Shown in pieces: positions 16,896 to 26,200 of a stretch of DNA of 44,727 nt (position 1 is its first letter; the number at the start of each line of letters is the position of its first letter). Below the pieces are notes generated by a model. That model was not told the origin of the DNA, ran no database searches, and saw only the letters and a program-made list of their open reading frames with translations. The stretch is from positions 1-44,727 of the forward strand of contig JARXAF010000106.1 of NCBI GenBank assembly GCA_029865985.1, given 5' to 3'. The position numbers were made by a program, and so were the translations under genes. Origin of the DNA: Verrucomicrobiota bacterium (GTDB lineage Bacteria; Verrucomicrobiota; Verrucomicrobiia; Limisphaerales; UBA9464).

Positions 16896-17612
16896 TCAGT
16901 GGCCGGAGCCCTCTTGAGAATCCGCTTTCCGGGGGCGTTCTCCAAAGAGGGCCGTTCCGACGCGGACCAGTGTGGCCCCTTCTTCAATGGCCACCTCGAG
17001 ATCGCCACTCATCCCCATGCTCAGGACAGGCAGCGGCGCTCCCAGCAGGTCAGCGCAGCGATCTCGCAGTTCCCGCAGCCGGCGAAACACCGGTCGGGCT
17101 CGCTCCGGGTCCTCGGAATACGGGGCGATGGTCATCAGACCGTGGATCTCCAGTCGCGACAGGGTGTTGAGTTCGAGGAGTTCGCCCAGAAGGCGTTCGG
17201 GATTCCACCCGAATTTGGAGGACTCACCCGCGACATTGACCTCCAGAAGGATGGGTAGGGACCGCGCCTGTTTCGCGGCCTGTTTCTGAAGCTCTTGAGC
17301 CAGCGCCAGCGAATCCACCCCTTGGACCACGTTGAAAAGGTTGGCGGCGTCGCGGGCTTTGTTGGACTGCAAGTGTCCGATGAAGTGCCATTCCAGATGG
17401 CTTGGGCACTCCGGGATTTTGACCTTCGCTTCCTGGATCCGGTTTTCGCCAAACAGGGTAAGACCCGCCGCCGCTGCTTCTGCCACCCGGGACGGAGGTT
17501 GGTTCTTGCTGACCGCCATCAAGCGCACGGATTCCGGTGGCCGGCCAGAACGGGCGCAGGCCTGTTCAATACGGCTTTGGATGCGGGCGAGGTTTTCCTG
17601 AACTTCAGACAC
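16896..17612 (-). CDS. yggS: YggS/PROSC-family PLP-binding protein
   Basis: The 238-residue protein has the fold type III TIM barrel that binds PLP and helps keep PLP and amino-acid pools balanced; no catalytic activity is established for the family. Visible motifs are AVSKNQP with the PLP lysine, 'FGENRIQEAKVK', WHFIGHLQSNK, 'VNVAGESSKFGW', LEIHGLMTIAP and LSMGMSGDLEVAIEEGATLVRVG, split here only by reading. The GTG at 17612 gives the family-like opening VSEVQENLARI; a TTG at 17618 would add two residues. It converges with argJ. In many bacteria the gene sits near division or proC genes; not so here. Confidence 0.94.
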   Translation of the reverse strand: MSEVQENLARIQSRIEQACARSGRPPESVRLMAVSKNQPPSRVAEAAAAGLTLFGENRIQEAKVKIPECPSHLEWHFIGHLQSNKARDAANLFNVVQGVDSLALAQELQKQAAKQARSLPILLEVNVAGESSKFGWNPERLLGELLELNTLSRLEIHGLMTIAPYSEDPERARPVFRRLRELRDRCADLLGAPLPVLSMGMSGDLEVAIEEGATLVRVGTALFGERPRKADSQEGSGH

Positions 17613-17713
17613 GACCAAAGGCTATCATAAATCTGCGTCCTGCGGGATGAGATTTGTTCGGAAACTCCGACTTGGAAACTGCCTGAGGCAACCTACGTTC
17701 GACCTTAGAGTAA

Positions 17714-17757
17714 CCCCAAAATTGCCCCAAAATTGCCCCAAGATTGGCCCAAGATTA
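17714..17757. repeat. Four 11-bp tandem repeats at the 3' end of an unrecognised gene
   Basis: The units CCCCAAAATTG (17714-17724), CCCCAAAATTG (17725-17735), CCCCAAGATTG (17736-17746) and GCCCAAGATTA (17747-17757) are in exact 11-bp register. The last unit contains the TAA stop of the minus-strand gene. Confidence 0.9.
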
Positions 17758-18471
17758 GTTGATAATGGCGGGAAGGGCGGACATCGAAGCAATGGGGCAT
17801 CGACCTCCGCTGAGGGCCATGGTTCGCAACCCGTGACTGGTGGTGTTGAAGAGGGCGAAGTTGGGGAAGGATCCGCGGGCCAATTGGTTCTTGAAAGGAT
17901 CGTTGCCTGGGTAAAGAAACGAGTAGGCCATGGCCGTCATCAGTTGTTCGATTGGGTCGGCAGGCACCATTCCTTGGATATCCAAGATAGTCCGTTGTTC
18001 GTCGAACGATTTGTTCCGGGTGCCATCGACCAGGAAAAAGATAGGGATTTTTCGCGGCTTTGAGACATCGCGTCCAACGACGCTGGGCAATTTGAGCAAC
18101 GCCGGAAGGTCTGTCGGGTCAACGGCATCGCGGCGCAGTGACGGGAACCGGTCGCGAAAGAGACAATTCATGGAATCAATCGCTTCGAAGTCGGTGACTC
18201 CCTCAGGGATCTTCACGAAGAAGAATTCGGAAGTGAGTTTGGCCGAATCGACGATGGCGACCGCTTTTTCGAGCTTTTCGTGCCGAACCGCCGGATTGAG
18301 CGGGGTTTCGATGATTTTTTGGCGGGAGTTTTTCGAGAGTCCTTGAAGGTATTGATCAGGGATCTCCTGAATCAAGTGGTCGACCAATTCGACCTTGCCG
18401 GCGATTTTCAGCGCGGCCGCCGCCGCATAGGCGGCCTTCATAGAATCACTAATGGGCCCTTTATCAGACAT
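17755..18471 (-). CDS. Unrecognised 238-residue protein
   Basis: I do not recognise this protein. It opens with MSDKGPISDSMKAAYAAAAALKI, with no signal peptide and no clear membrane helix. The middle has a charged helix-rich part and then 'KIPIFFLVDGTRNKSFDEQR'. The end is rich in aromatic and small residues (AYSFLYPGNDPF, ALFNTTSHGLRTMALSGGR). Base composition looks somewhat less GC-rich than the flanks. The gene stands alone between yggS (same strand) and a plus-strand flavoprotein gene, with about 220 gene-free bases upstream. The stop codon lies inside an 11-bp tandem repeat. The ATG at 18471 is the only plausible start seen. It is a lineage-specific or acquired gene candidate; coding status is likely but not certain. 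Confidence 0.65.
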   Translation of the reverse strand: MSDKGPISDSMKAAYAAAAALKIAGKVELVDHLIQEIPDQYLQGLSKNSRQKIIETPLNPAVRHEKLEKAVAIVDSAKLTSEFFFVKIPEGVTDFEAIDSMNCLFRDRFPSLRRDAVDPTDLPALLKLPSVVGRDVSKPRKIPIFFLVDGTRNKSFDEQRTILDIQGMVPADPIEQLMTAMAYSFLYPGNDPFKNQLARGSFPNFALFNTTSHGLRTMALSGGRCPIASMSALPAIIN

Positions 18472-18695
18472 GTAAAAAATGCGGATACCCGAATACGGTC
18501 GTCAGAGGAAGGGTTTCGAACCTGTCGGCCTACCAGCAGATGATCGCAAGACTGCTTTAGCTTCTGATCGGCTTTCCTGAGGTTTCCCTTGAAGGATTTC
18601 TTGAAAAGGGTTTTCGGGCCCGATGGATCGGGAGCCTCGGGACCAATGAAGGGATGGATTTGTCAGTCTGGCTCTCCCAGCCCAGACTCTAGGCC

Positions 18696-20081
18696 ATGGA
18701 TGCGTTGTCGGCGGACGTAGTGGTTTTGGGTGGTGGCAGTGCTGGCTATGCCGCGGCCAGGACGCTGGCTGGTCAAGGTGCCCAGGTTCTGGTCATCGAC
18801 GGAGCCCCGGAATTGGGTGGATTGTGTATCCTCCGGGGGTGCATGCCGACCAAGGCGTTGCTTCATGCGGCTGAGTTGCGCCACAGCATCCGGGAAGGAG
18901 AGCTCTGGGGTATTTCAGCCGGAGATGTCCGTGTGGATTCCCAGAGGCTGTTTGCCCGAAAAGACGCCTTGATTGCCGATTTTGCGGGCTATCGGCGTCA
19001 ACAGTTGGAGGACGGCCGGTTTCGGTTGATCCGTGCGCAAGCGCGTTTCGAGCAACCTGGATTGATTCGCTTGGCGGACGGCCGCGCTGTTTCGTTCGGG
19101 CATGCGGTGGTGGCCACGGGATCGTCGGTTGCTCCGGTTTCCGTGCCGGGGTTGGAAGCCGCGGGATACCTCACGAGTGACAGTGCTTTGGCGGAAGCTC
19201 GGATTCCGGAGTCGCTGGTGGTTTTGGGCGGTGGGGCGGTGGCCTTGGAATTTGCTCAATTCTATTCGCGCATGGGCAGTCGGGTGACTGTCATTCAACG
19301 CGGTCCGCAGTTGTTGTCGGGGTATGATGCCGATGTTGCAGGTGAATTGGAGAAGGGATTCCGGCGGGAGGGCATCGAGGTGTTCACCGGAACCCGATTG
19401 GAGCGGGTAGAACGGACGGGTGAGTTGAAGCAGGTCTGGTTCCGACAGGGGGACGCGGTTCGGTCGGTGGAGGGCGCGGAAATCTTTCACGGTTTGGGAC
19501 GGGTTGCCAACACCAGCGGCCTGGGCTTGGAGACCCTCGGAGTTTCGCTCGAGCGGGGCCGGATTGCGACAGACCTCCAACAGCGGACCTCCCGGAATGA
19601 GGTGTTTGCTGCCGGTGATTGCTGTGGTCCCCACGAGGTGGTTCATCTGGCAGTTCAACAAGGAGAGGTAGCCGCCCACAATATCCTCAATCCCGGTCGC
19701 CCTCGAACGATGGATTACCGGCTCATGCTCTCGGTGGTTTTCACTTCGCCCCAGGTGGCTCAAGTGGGTCTCTCAGAACGTGAAGCTCAGGGCAAAGGAG
19801 TTGCCTATCGTTCTGAAAGCTACCCCTTCAACGACCATGGAAAATCCATGATTCTGGGAGCGCAGGAAGGGTTCGTGAAGGTGTTGGCCGATCCGGTTTC
19901 CGGAGAAGTGTTGGGGGCAGCTTGTGTGGGTCCTCAGGCTGGCGAACTCATTCACGAGCCTGCGGTAGCCATGGCGGCCCGAATGACGGCGGCACAATGG
20001 GCGGCGGTCCCGCATTATCATCCGACCCTGGCCGAGATCTGGACCTATCCCGCCGAGTCCCTGGCCGAGTCCCTGGTCTAG
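18696..20081 (+). CDS. Class I pyridine nucleotide-disulfide oxidoreductase (mercuric-reductase/LPD-like)
   Basis: The 461-residue flavoprotein has FAD motif GGGSAGYAAA, redox pair Cys44/Cys49 in GGLCILRGCMPTK, NAD(P) motif GGGAVALEFAQFYSRMG, 'VFAAGDCCG' and the C-terminal HYHPTLAEIWTYP with the His-Glu dyad. It resembles E3 and MerA, but it lacks an N-terminal heavy-metal domain and the C-terminal vicinal cysteines of mercuric reductase, and it is not beside 2-oxoacid dehydrogenase genes. The substrate is therefore unknown; a low-molecular-weight disulfide or a stand-alone lipoyl-type reductase are options. 'GDCCG' contains two adjacent cysteines near the FAD. It is a single-gene unit, and the ATG at 18696 is well placed. 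Confidence 0.88.
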   Translation: MDALSADVVVLGGGSAGYAAARTLAGQGAQVLVIDGAPELGGLCILRGCMPTKALLHAAELRHSIREGELWGISAGDVRVDSQRLFARKDALIADFAGYRRQQLEDGRFRLIRAQARFEQPGLIRLADGRAVSFGHAVVATGSSVAPVSVPGLEAAGYLTSDSALAEARIPESLVVLGGGAVALEFAQFYSRMGSRVTVIQRGPQLLSGYDADVAGELEKGFRREGIEVFTGTRLERVERTGELKQVWFRQGDAVRSVEGAEIFHGLGRVANTSGLGLETLGVSLERGRIATDLQQRTSRNEVFAAGDCCGPHEVVHLAVQQGEVAAHNILNPGRPRTMDYRLMLSVVFTSPQVAQVGLSEREAQGKGVAYRSESYPFNDHGKSMILGAQEGFVKVLADPVSGEVLGAACVGPQAGELIHEPAVAMAARMTAAQWAAVPHYHPTLAEIWTYPAESLAESLV

Positions 20082-20233
20082 CCTGCGGTGGCGGATCGTC
20101 TGCAGCATTCTGCTGCCCTCTCGCTTGGGTTCGCTGCCTCTCGTTCAAAATGACCATGGGAGGGATTCCCGCTATGGATGGTGCTCGCAGGGGTTGGCCC
20201 TATGACGAAACGCGCCCGTGGGATGCTCCGGGA

Positions 20234-20270
20234 GAAATAAAAGGGCCGATTTCCGTGAGGAAATCGGCCC
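20234..20270 (-). terminator. Intrinsic terminator of the LamG protein gene
   Basis: A perfect 12-bp stem GGGCCGATTTCC (20243-20254) / GGAAATCGGCCC (20259-20270) has a 4-base loop. On the minus strand it is followed by TTTTATTTCTCC. It lies 33 bases after the stop. Confidence 0.92.
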
Positions 20271-20303
20271 GGTGATGAATTAGATAAACCGTGTCGGAAC
20301 GCG

Positions 20304-23036
20304 TTAGCGGACGCGGTAGAACTTGGCCGATCCGGTGGGGGTGACCTTCAGCGGAGAGGCGGCACCACTGACGACCGTATACGGGCCGTCGAAGCTGTCC
20401 GCCTGCTGCAGGGCTCCGCCGGTCCACGTGAGGGTGGCGTCGGCGCCGCTCAGACTGATCGTCACCTGGGCTGGCTCATTGGATCCGCCATTCACAGCAA
20501 TGGTGTACTGCTTCTGAATTTGGGCGGCCGACAAGGCCTTGGGATAAACGGCGACTTCATCAATGGCTCCGGTGAATGCTCCGTCCCAACCGTTGCCGGT
20601 GGAACCGATGGCCCAGTCGGCTCCGGTGGCGGCGATGGCCTTGCCGGTTCCCGCGGCCGAGGCGATTTCAGTGCCGTTGCGGTACAGGCGCCAGTGGGTG
20701 CCATCGTACACACCGCTCAATTGCACCCATTGGCCGGCCGTGAGGTCGGCGGCGGGAACCGGGGCGAGGGCCCGCTCCACCGTCAGGTCGGGAGCGCCGG
20801 TGTACTCGCTAGATCCGAAGGAGTAGTTGAGCGCGCCGTTGACGGATTCGATGCGGAGCGAGATCTCCGTGGTGTTGGTGTTGAGCGCGGTGATTTCCTT
20901 GGCCTGCTCGAAGATCTGGGCCACGAAGGAACTCGCGGTCACCGGACCCCGGGCCACGATGCGCGCGGGTGAGGTTTCGGCCGTGAGCGTTCCCGGCTGG
21001 ATCCAGGCGCTGAAGGTGACGCGATCGGAAAGCTTCAGGCCTCCCAAGTCATCGAGGGCACCGAAGGCTTTGGTCGTGGCCAAGTCTAGGGCATTGTTGT
21101 TGGCTTCGAAGCCCTTGAAGGCCGGCGGACGTGGGCCGGCGGCCGACGTGTTGGCCAGAACGCCATGACCGTCGGCATCGGCCTCGAGGCTACCTGCGTT
21201 GGCCAGCGGCGATACCGCGCCTTCGTTGAAGCGCAGGTAGGTGGCCGGGCCTTTGCGCTCGGGGCCCGTGAAGGGGGCGGTGATGACCAGATTCTCGTAG
21301 GGAACGGCCGGGTGGGCGTTCGTGCCCGCCTGATAGTGGGCCAAGACCTGTTCGGGCTTGAGCAGATAGTCGCCGTAGATGGCGAACTCATCGACGTTGC
21401 CTTCGAACGGATTGCTGCCCAGACCCGACTTGGCGTTGTAGGCGCCGATACCCAGATCCGCCGCGACGCTGCTGTCTTCTGGGGTTTGCAAATTGGCGGC
21501 GTAGAAGGCGGCGCTGTTGGTGTTGACGGCGACGCCGTTGACGTAGGCGGTCAGGATTCCCTCCCACTGGTTGTTTCCATTGCCACTCGGATCACCGTTG
21601 TCGGTCACCGGTTCCCAGGTGAAGGCCAAATGCTGCCATTCGCCGATGCGGTAATCGGTGTCGGTATTCACATCCGCACCGCTGCTTCCGACACCGCGGA
21701 ACATGCGGAAGTTCCAACCGTGGCCTTCGGAGGCCGGGTAGGTGGTGTTGGGGTTGCGCTGGAAGATAACCCAGCCGGTTCGGCCGGTGCCGCCGACGAA
21801 GCGATTGTTGACGGGGCACTGACCGCCCTGCTGGTCCCTCATGGGACGGGCCCAGAACTCCACGGAAAGGGGTTTGTCAGCTCCGGGATTGTTGCCGGCG
21901 GTCCAGGGTACGGTGGTGGTGGATTTGCCGTTGCGGTTGTGGAACGCGGCGGATCCATCGGTTCCACCCTCCGCGATCGCGCCTGGCGCCGGGTGACGTG
22001 CTTCTTCGGTGTAAGTGGCGTGACCGGCTGAGCGGCTTTCACCGTAGTTCACGGCGATATCCGCGCCGGGTGCTTCCTCGTCGAGGTGGAGGTACACCGA
22101 AGGTTGGTCGGCCTGAACCAGGCTCGTATAGGAAACCGTCCGGTTGGCATTCGTGGCGTTCTGATAATGAGCCAGGATCTTTTCCGCACTGAGTTGCGTG
22201 GGGTAGAACGCGAACTCGTCCACGCCGCCAAAATAGGGGTTCAGGCTGCTGCCGGCGGTGTTATTGTAGTTGCCGATCGCCAAAGCTGCTTCGCCGAAGG
22301 TGGCGACGGCCGGATCGTGGTCGTTGCTGTTGGCAAAGTAGCCCACTTGCGTGCCGTCGCTGCCGCCTGTCCAGGCCTTGGAGACGGCTTCCTTGCCGTC
22401 GATGTACATGGTGACGGTGGCATCGGTGACGTTCTTGGGATCATACACCACCACCACGTGCGTCCACTTGCCGAGCACGTAGGGCACGCCGCTCAAAACA
22501 TCGAGGCCGGAGCTGCTGCCCGACCCGCGGAACATGCGGAAGTTCCAGCCGACACCTTCGCTGCCGGCGTAATCGGCGTTGGGCTTGCGCTGGAAGAACA
22601 CCCACCCTTGTCGGTCAACGCCGGAATAGGCGAATCGGTTGTTGATGGGGCATTGGCCGGTCGCGGTCTGATCGCTGGTCGGGTAGAACCACGCCTCCAG
22701 GGTGAACGGTTTATCGTTCTTGGGGTTCAGAGCGGCGTTCCAGGGGATTTCGGTGCGTGAGGTGAAATCGAAAAAGGCGGCGCGTCCGGCATCACCGGCG
22801 ATGGCACCCGGCATGGTGTGCACCCGCCCCAGGTTTTGAGAGGCGACAACACCGGTCGCGAGGCCGGAATTCAGGTTGTTGGTGCCGCGGACGGTGCTGT
22901 CGCCCAGGCGATAGAAGGCCGCAGGGCTGTCGGCCAAGACTGATTTGGCGTAGTCGGAGGCGGTGGCCATGCAGGGCAGGGCGGCCAGACCGAGAGCCGC
23001 GACGCTCGCACGATGGCGAAGTATGAGTTGTTTCAT
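20304..23036 (-). CDS. Secreted protein with three LamG-like domains
   Basis: The 910-residue exported protein has a signal peptide (MKQLILRHRASVAALGLAALPCMATA). Three concanavalin A/LamG-like jelly-roll domains follow at roughly 22-290, 300-580 and 590-825. The first two are clear duplicates: both carry QCP(I/V)NNRF, then a GWV(F/I)FQR stretch, then GWNFRMFRG. Each ends in 'VDEFA(F/I)Y' with 'KILAHYQ/QVLAHYQ'. The last about 80 residues form a small beta domain ending in KFYRVR. LamG domains bind carbohydrate or matrix proteins; no catalytic domain is present. The ATG at 23036 is chosen over an upstream extension without signal-peptide features. The gene is divergent from the 1473-residue protein, with 236 bases between, suggesting shared control. 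Confidence 0.9.
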   Translation of the reverse strand: MKQLILRHRASVAALGLAALPCMATASDYAKSVLADSPAAFYRLGDSTVRGTNNLNSGLATGVVASQNLGRVHTMPGAIAGDAGRAAFFDFTSRTEIPWNAALNPKNDKPFTLEAWFYPTSDQTATGQCPINNRFAYSGVDRQGWVFFQRKPNADYAGSEGVGWNFRMFRGSGSSSGLDVLSGVPYVLGKWTHVVVVYDPKNVTDATVTMYIDGKEAVSKAWTGGSDGTQVGYFANSNDHDPAVATFGEAALAIGNYNNTAGSSLNPYFGGVDEFAFYPTQLSAEKILAHYQNATNANRTVSYTSLVQADQPSVYLHLDEEAPGADIAVNYGESRSAGHATYTEEARHPAPGAIAEGGTDGSAAFHNRNGKSTTTVPWTAGNNPGADKPLSVEFWARPMRDQQGGQCPVNNRFVGGTGRTGWVIFQRNPNTTYPASEGHGWNFRMFRGVGSSGADVNTDTDYRIGEWQHLAFTWEPVTDNGDPSGNGNNQWEGILTAYVNGVAVNTNSAAFYAANLQTPEDSSVAADLGIGAYNAKSGLGSNPFEGNVDEFAIYGDYLLKPEQVLAHYQAGTNAHPAVPYENLVITAPFTGPERKGPATYLRFNEGAVSPLANAGSLEADADGHGVLANTSAAGPRPPAFKGFEANNNALDLATTKAFGALDDLGGLKLSDRVTFSAWIQPGTLTAETSPARIVARGPVTASSFVAQIFEQAKEITALNTNTTEISLRIESVNGALNYSFGSSEYTGAPDLTVERALAPVPAADLTAGQWVQLSGVYDGTHWRLYRNGTEIASAAGTGKAIAATGADWAIGSTGNGWDGAFTGAIDEVAVYPKALSAAQIQKQYTIAVNGGSNEPAQVTISLSGADATLTWTGGALQQADSFDGPYTVVSGAASPLKVTPTGSAKFYRVR

Positions 23037-23083
23037 GACGATCAGGCGGTAGGATTCCAGCAGGGGCAGAGCCAAGGAAGTGT

Positions 23084-23144
23084 TTTGTTGGTCGTTACGG
23101 GTTTGTTTCCATAACGGCACCACCATTTTTGCTAAACCAACAAA
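23084..23144. promoter_or_regulatory. Inverted repeat in the divergent promoter region
   Basis: TTTGTTGGT (23084-23092) and ACCAACAAA (23136-23144) are perfect inverted 9-mers, 43 bases apart, in the 236-base region between the two divergent secreted-protein genes. Between them lie the related strings CGTTACGG and CATAACGG. This could be an operator or looped site. I could not assign confident -35/-10 boxes on either strand. Confidence 0.35.
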
Positions 23145-23272
23145 GCTGTTGCTTGGCTTGAATTTTTGGTCGCGATGTCGGTCTTCGAGTTCCTATGCTC
23201 GGGGATCCACCGAGCCCGCAGTTTCGGAGGACCGATGGGTCGGTTCCTCTGGTGGCTGCCGATCAACAACCT

Positions 23273-26200
23273 ATGAGATCCATACAAATGGCCCTGTTAT
23301 CAGTGGCCTTAACCTTGGCGGTCAGCGCCCAAACCCTGCTCCAACTCCAGCCTGGCGACCATGTGGCGATCGTCGGGGGTGGCATCGCCGACCGGATGCA
23401 GCATTCCGGTTATTTTGAAACGTTGATCCACGATCGTTTTCCCGATCACCGACTGGTCTTCCGCAACTTGGCGGCAGCGGGTGACGAGGTGGCCAATCGG
23501 CACCGTTCTGAAAATTTCGGTTCTCCGGACGACTGGCTGACCCGGGTGAAGTCCGATGTGATCATCGCTTTCTTCGGCTACAATGAGTCTTTCAAAGGTC
23601 AGGAAGGGTTGCCGAAGTTCAAGGCAGACTTGGATGCCTGGGTGAAACACGTCCGCGGCGGCAATTACTCCGGCAAGGGCTCACCGCGGGTGGCGTTGGT
23701 TTCGCCGGCGGCCAATGAGAAGCACACGGACGCCAATTTCCCGGACCGCTCCGTCAACAATGCCAACTTGCGCCTCTACTCCGCAGCCATTGCGGAGGTG
23801 GCCAAGGACAACGGCATCGCCTTCGCTGATGCCTTCGACCCGTCCTTGCGATTGATGGCGGCGGCTTCCGCCAAGGGGCGTTCGCTGACCATCAACGGTT
23901 TCCTCCTGAGCGACGAGGGCGACAAGGTTTTGGCGCCTGCCCTCTTCAGTGGCTTGATCGGCGGCAAGGTGCCGACCGGTGACATGGAAAAGCTCCGCCG
24001 GGCGGTGAACGAGAAGAACTGGCAGTGGCACCAACGCTACCGCACGGTCGATGGTTACAATGTGTACGGTGGCCGTTCGACCTTGGCCTATCAGCCGGGC
24101 AAAGGCGGCTTTGTGGGTGATCGCAATGCGCCGGCGCCCTACGTCTCCAACTACAAGGTCATGCAGGAGGAAATGTCGCAACGCGACGTTTTGACGGCCA
24201 ATCGCGACCAACGTGTCTGGGCCGTGGCTCGGGACGGCGATCTCAAGGTGGACGATTCCAACCTCCCGGCGGTGACTCCAGTTGAGTCCAACAAACCCGG
24301 AGCCAACGCCGACAAGAGCCAGGTCTACCTCGATGGTCAGGAAGCCATCGGCAAGATGACGGTCCACTCCGGCATGCAGGTGAATCTCTTCGCCGACGAG
24401 AAACGTTTCCCCAATTTGGTGAATCCGGTCCAGATGGCTTGGGATACCCGCGGTCGCTTGTGGGTGGCCGTATGGCCCAATTACCCGGAGCGCACCCCGA
24501 CCAGCAAGGTGGGTGACAAGTTGCTCATCTACGAAGACACCAACGGCGACGGCAAGGCCGACAAAGAAACGGTGTTCATGGACGACCTGAACTGCCCCAC
24601 CGGCTTCCAGTTCTACAAGGATGGCATCCTGCTCATGCAGGCCCCGGATCTCTGGTGGATCCGCGATACCAACAATGACAGCAAGGCCGACACCAAGGAG
24701 CGCATCCTCATGGGCATGGATTCGGCGGATTCGCACCACACGGCCAACGCCATTTGTTTGGACCCGGGTGGCTCGATTTACTTGAGCGACGGCGTGTTCC
24801 ATCGCACTCAGGTGGAAACGGGCGAGGGCGCCCTGCGCAACACCGACGGCGCGATCTACCGCTTCGAACCCCGGACCCACCAGTTCGAGACTTACGTGGC
24901 CTACGGCTTCGCCAACCCCCACGGACGCGTGTTCGATGGCTGGGGCAACGACTTCATCACCGACGCCACGGGCAACGCCAACTACTTTGGCCCGGCCTTC
25001 AGCGGTCGTATCGATTATCCGAACAAGCACTCCGGCATGAAGGAGTTCTGGAATCGGCCTTCTCGCCCGTGCCCGGGCACCGGCATCCTGACCAGCCGGC
25101 ATTTTCCCGAGGAGTTCCAGGGCAACTTCCTGAACTTGAACGTGATCTCCTTCCAAGGCGTGTTCCGGGTCAAAGTGACCGAAGACGGCTCTGGCCTGAA
25201 GGGTGAGACCCTCGAGAACTTGATCTCCTCGACCGATCCGAACTTCCGCCCCATTTGCATCAGCACGGGTCCGGATGGCGCGATTTACTTCGCCGATTGG
25301 CATCAGTCGATCATCGGTCACATGCAGCACCATTTGCGCGATCCGAACCGGGGTCACCAGTACGGCCGCGTTTACCGCATCACCTACAAGGGACGCCCGC
25401 TGATGAAGCCGGCCAAGATCGAGGGTCAATCCATTGCCGCCCTCTTGGAGTTGCTCAAGGAACCGGAAAACCAAACCCGCGAGCTGGCCAAGATCGAGTT
25501 GGGCAAGCGCGACACCACCAAGGTCATTGCGGGTGTGCGTCAGTGGGCGGCCGGCTTGGATGCCAAGGATCCGAATTACGAGCACCACATGATGGAGGCC
25601 TTGTGGGTCCATCAATGGCACAACGTGGTCGATGCCGACCGCCTGACCCGGATGCTCAATTCACCCGAGGCCAATGCCCGCGCTGCCGCCGGCCGCGTGC
25701 TTTGCTACTGGCGCGATCGGGTGCCCAATGCCCTGGCGCACTTCGCCAAGTTGGCTGAAGACGAGAGCACGCGGGTGCGCCTGGAGGCCGTCCGGGGTGC
25801 GAGCTTCTTCCGTTCGGCCGAGGCTGCCGAAGTGGCTTTGGCCATCCTCAAGAAGCCGCTGGATTACTACTTGGACTACACCCTCAAGGAGACCCTCCGC
25901 CAGTTGGAGCCTCAGTGGCGCAAGGCCATCGCCGACGGACGTCCGCTGGCCCAGAACAATCCGGCTGGCCTGCAGCACTTGCTCAAGTCGCTCAGCACCG
26001 CGGAAATCCTGAAGCTGCCACGGGTCGAGCCTGTGCTGGCTGACTTGTTGGGTCGCGCCGGAGTGCCGGATGCCGAACGGGGCGTGGCCCTCAACGATTT
26101 GGCGACGCTGCGCAAGGTCTCGCGTTCGACGTTGCTCCTGAGCTTGCTGGAGAAGCCTGAATCCCGCGCGGACGAGGCTCTTTCGAGCTTGGCCCGTTTG

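Noticed and set aside
18506-18560. String with GGTTCGAAACC and GCAGTCTTGCGATCATCTGC on the minus strand, recalling the 3' half of a tRNA (possible attachment site)
   Set aside because: No acceptor stem, D arm or proper five-pair T and anticodon stems can be formed, so neither a tRNA nor an att site can be supported.
23681-25621. 646-residue minus-strand open frame
   Set aside because: Shadow of the giant PVC protein; no domain, typical antisense His/Val/Gly composition.
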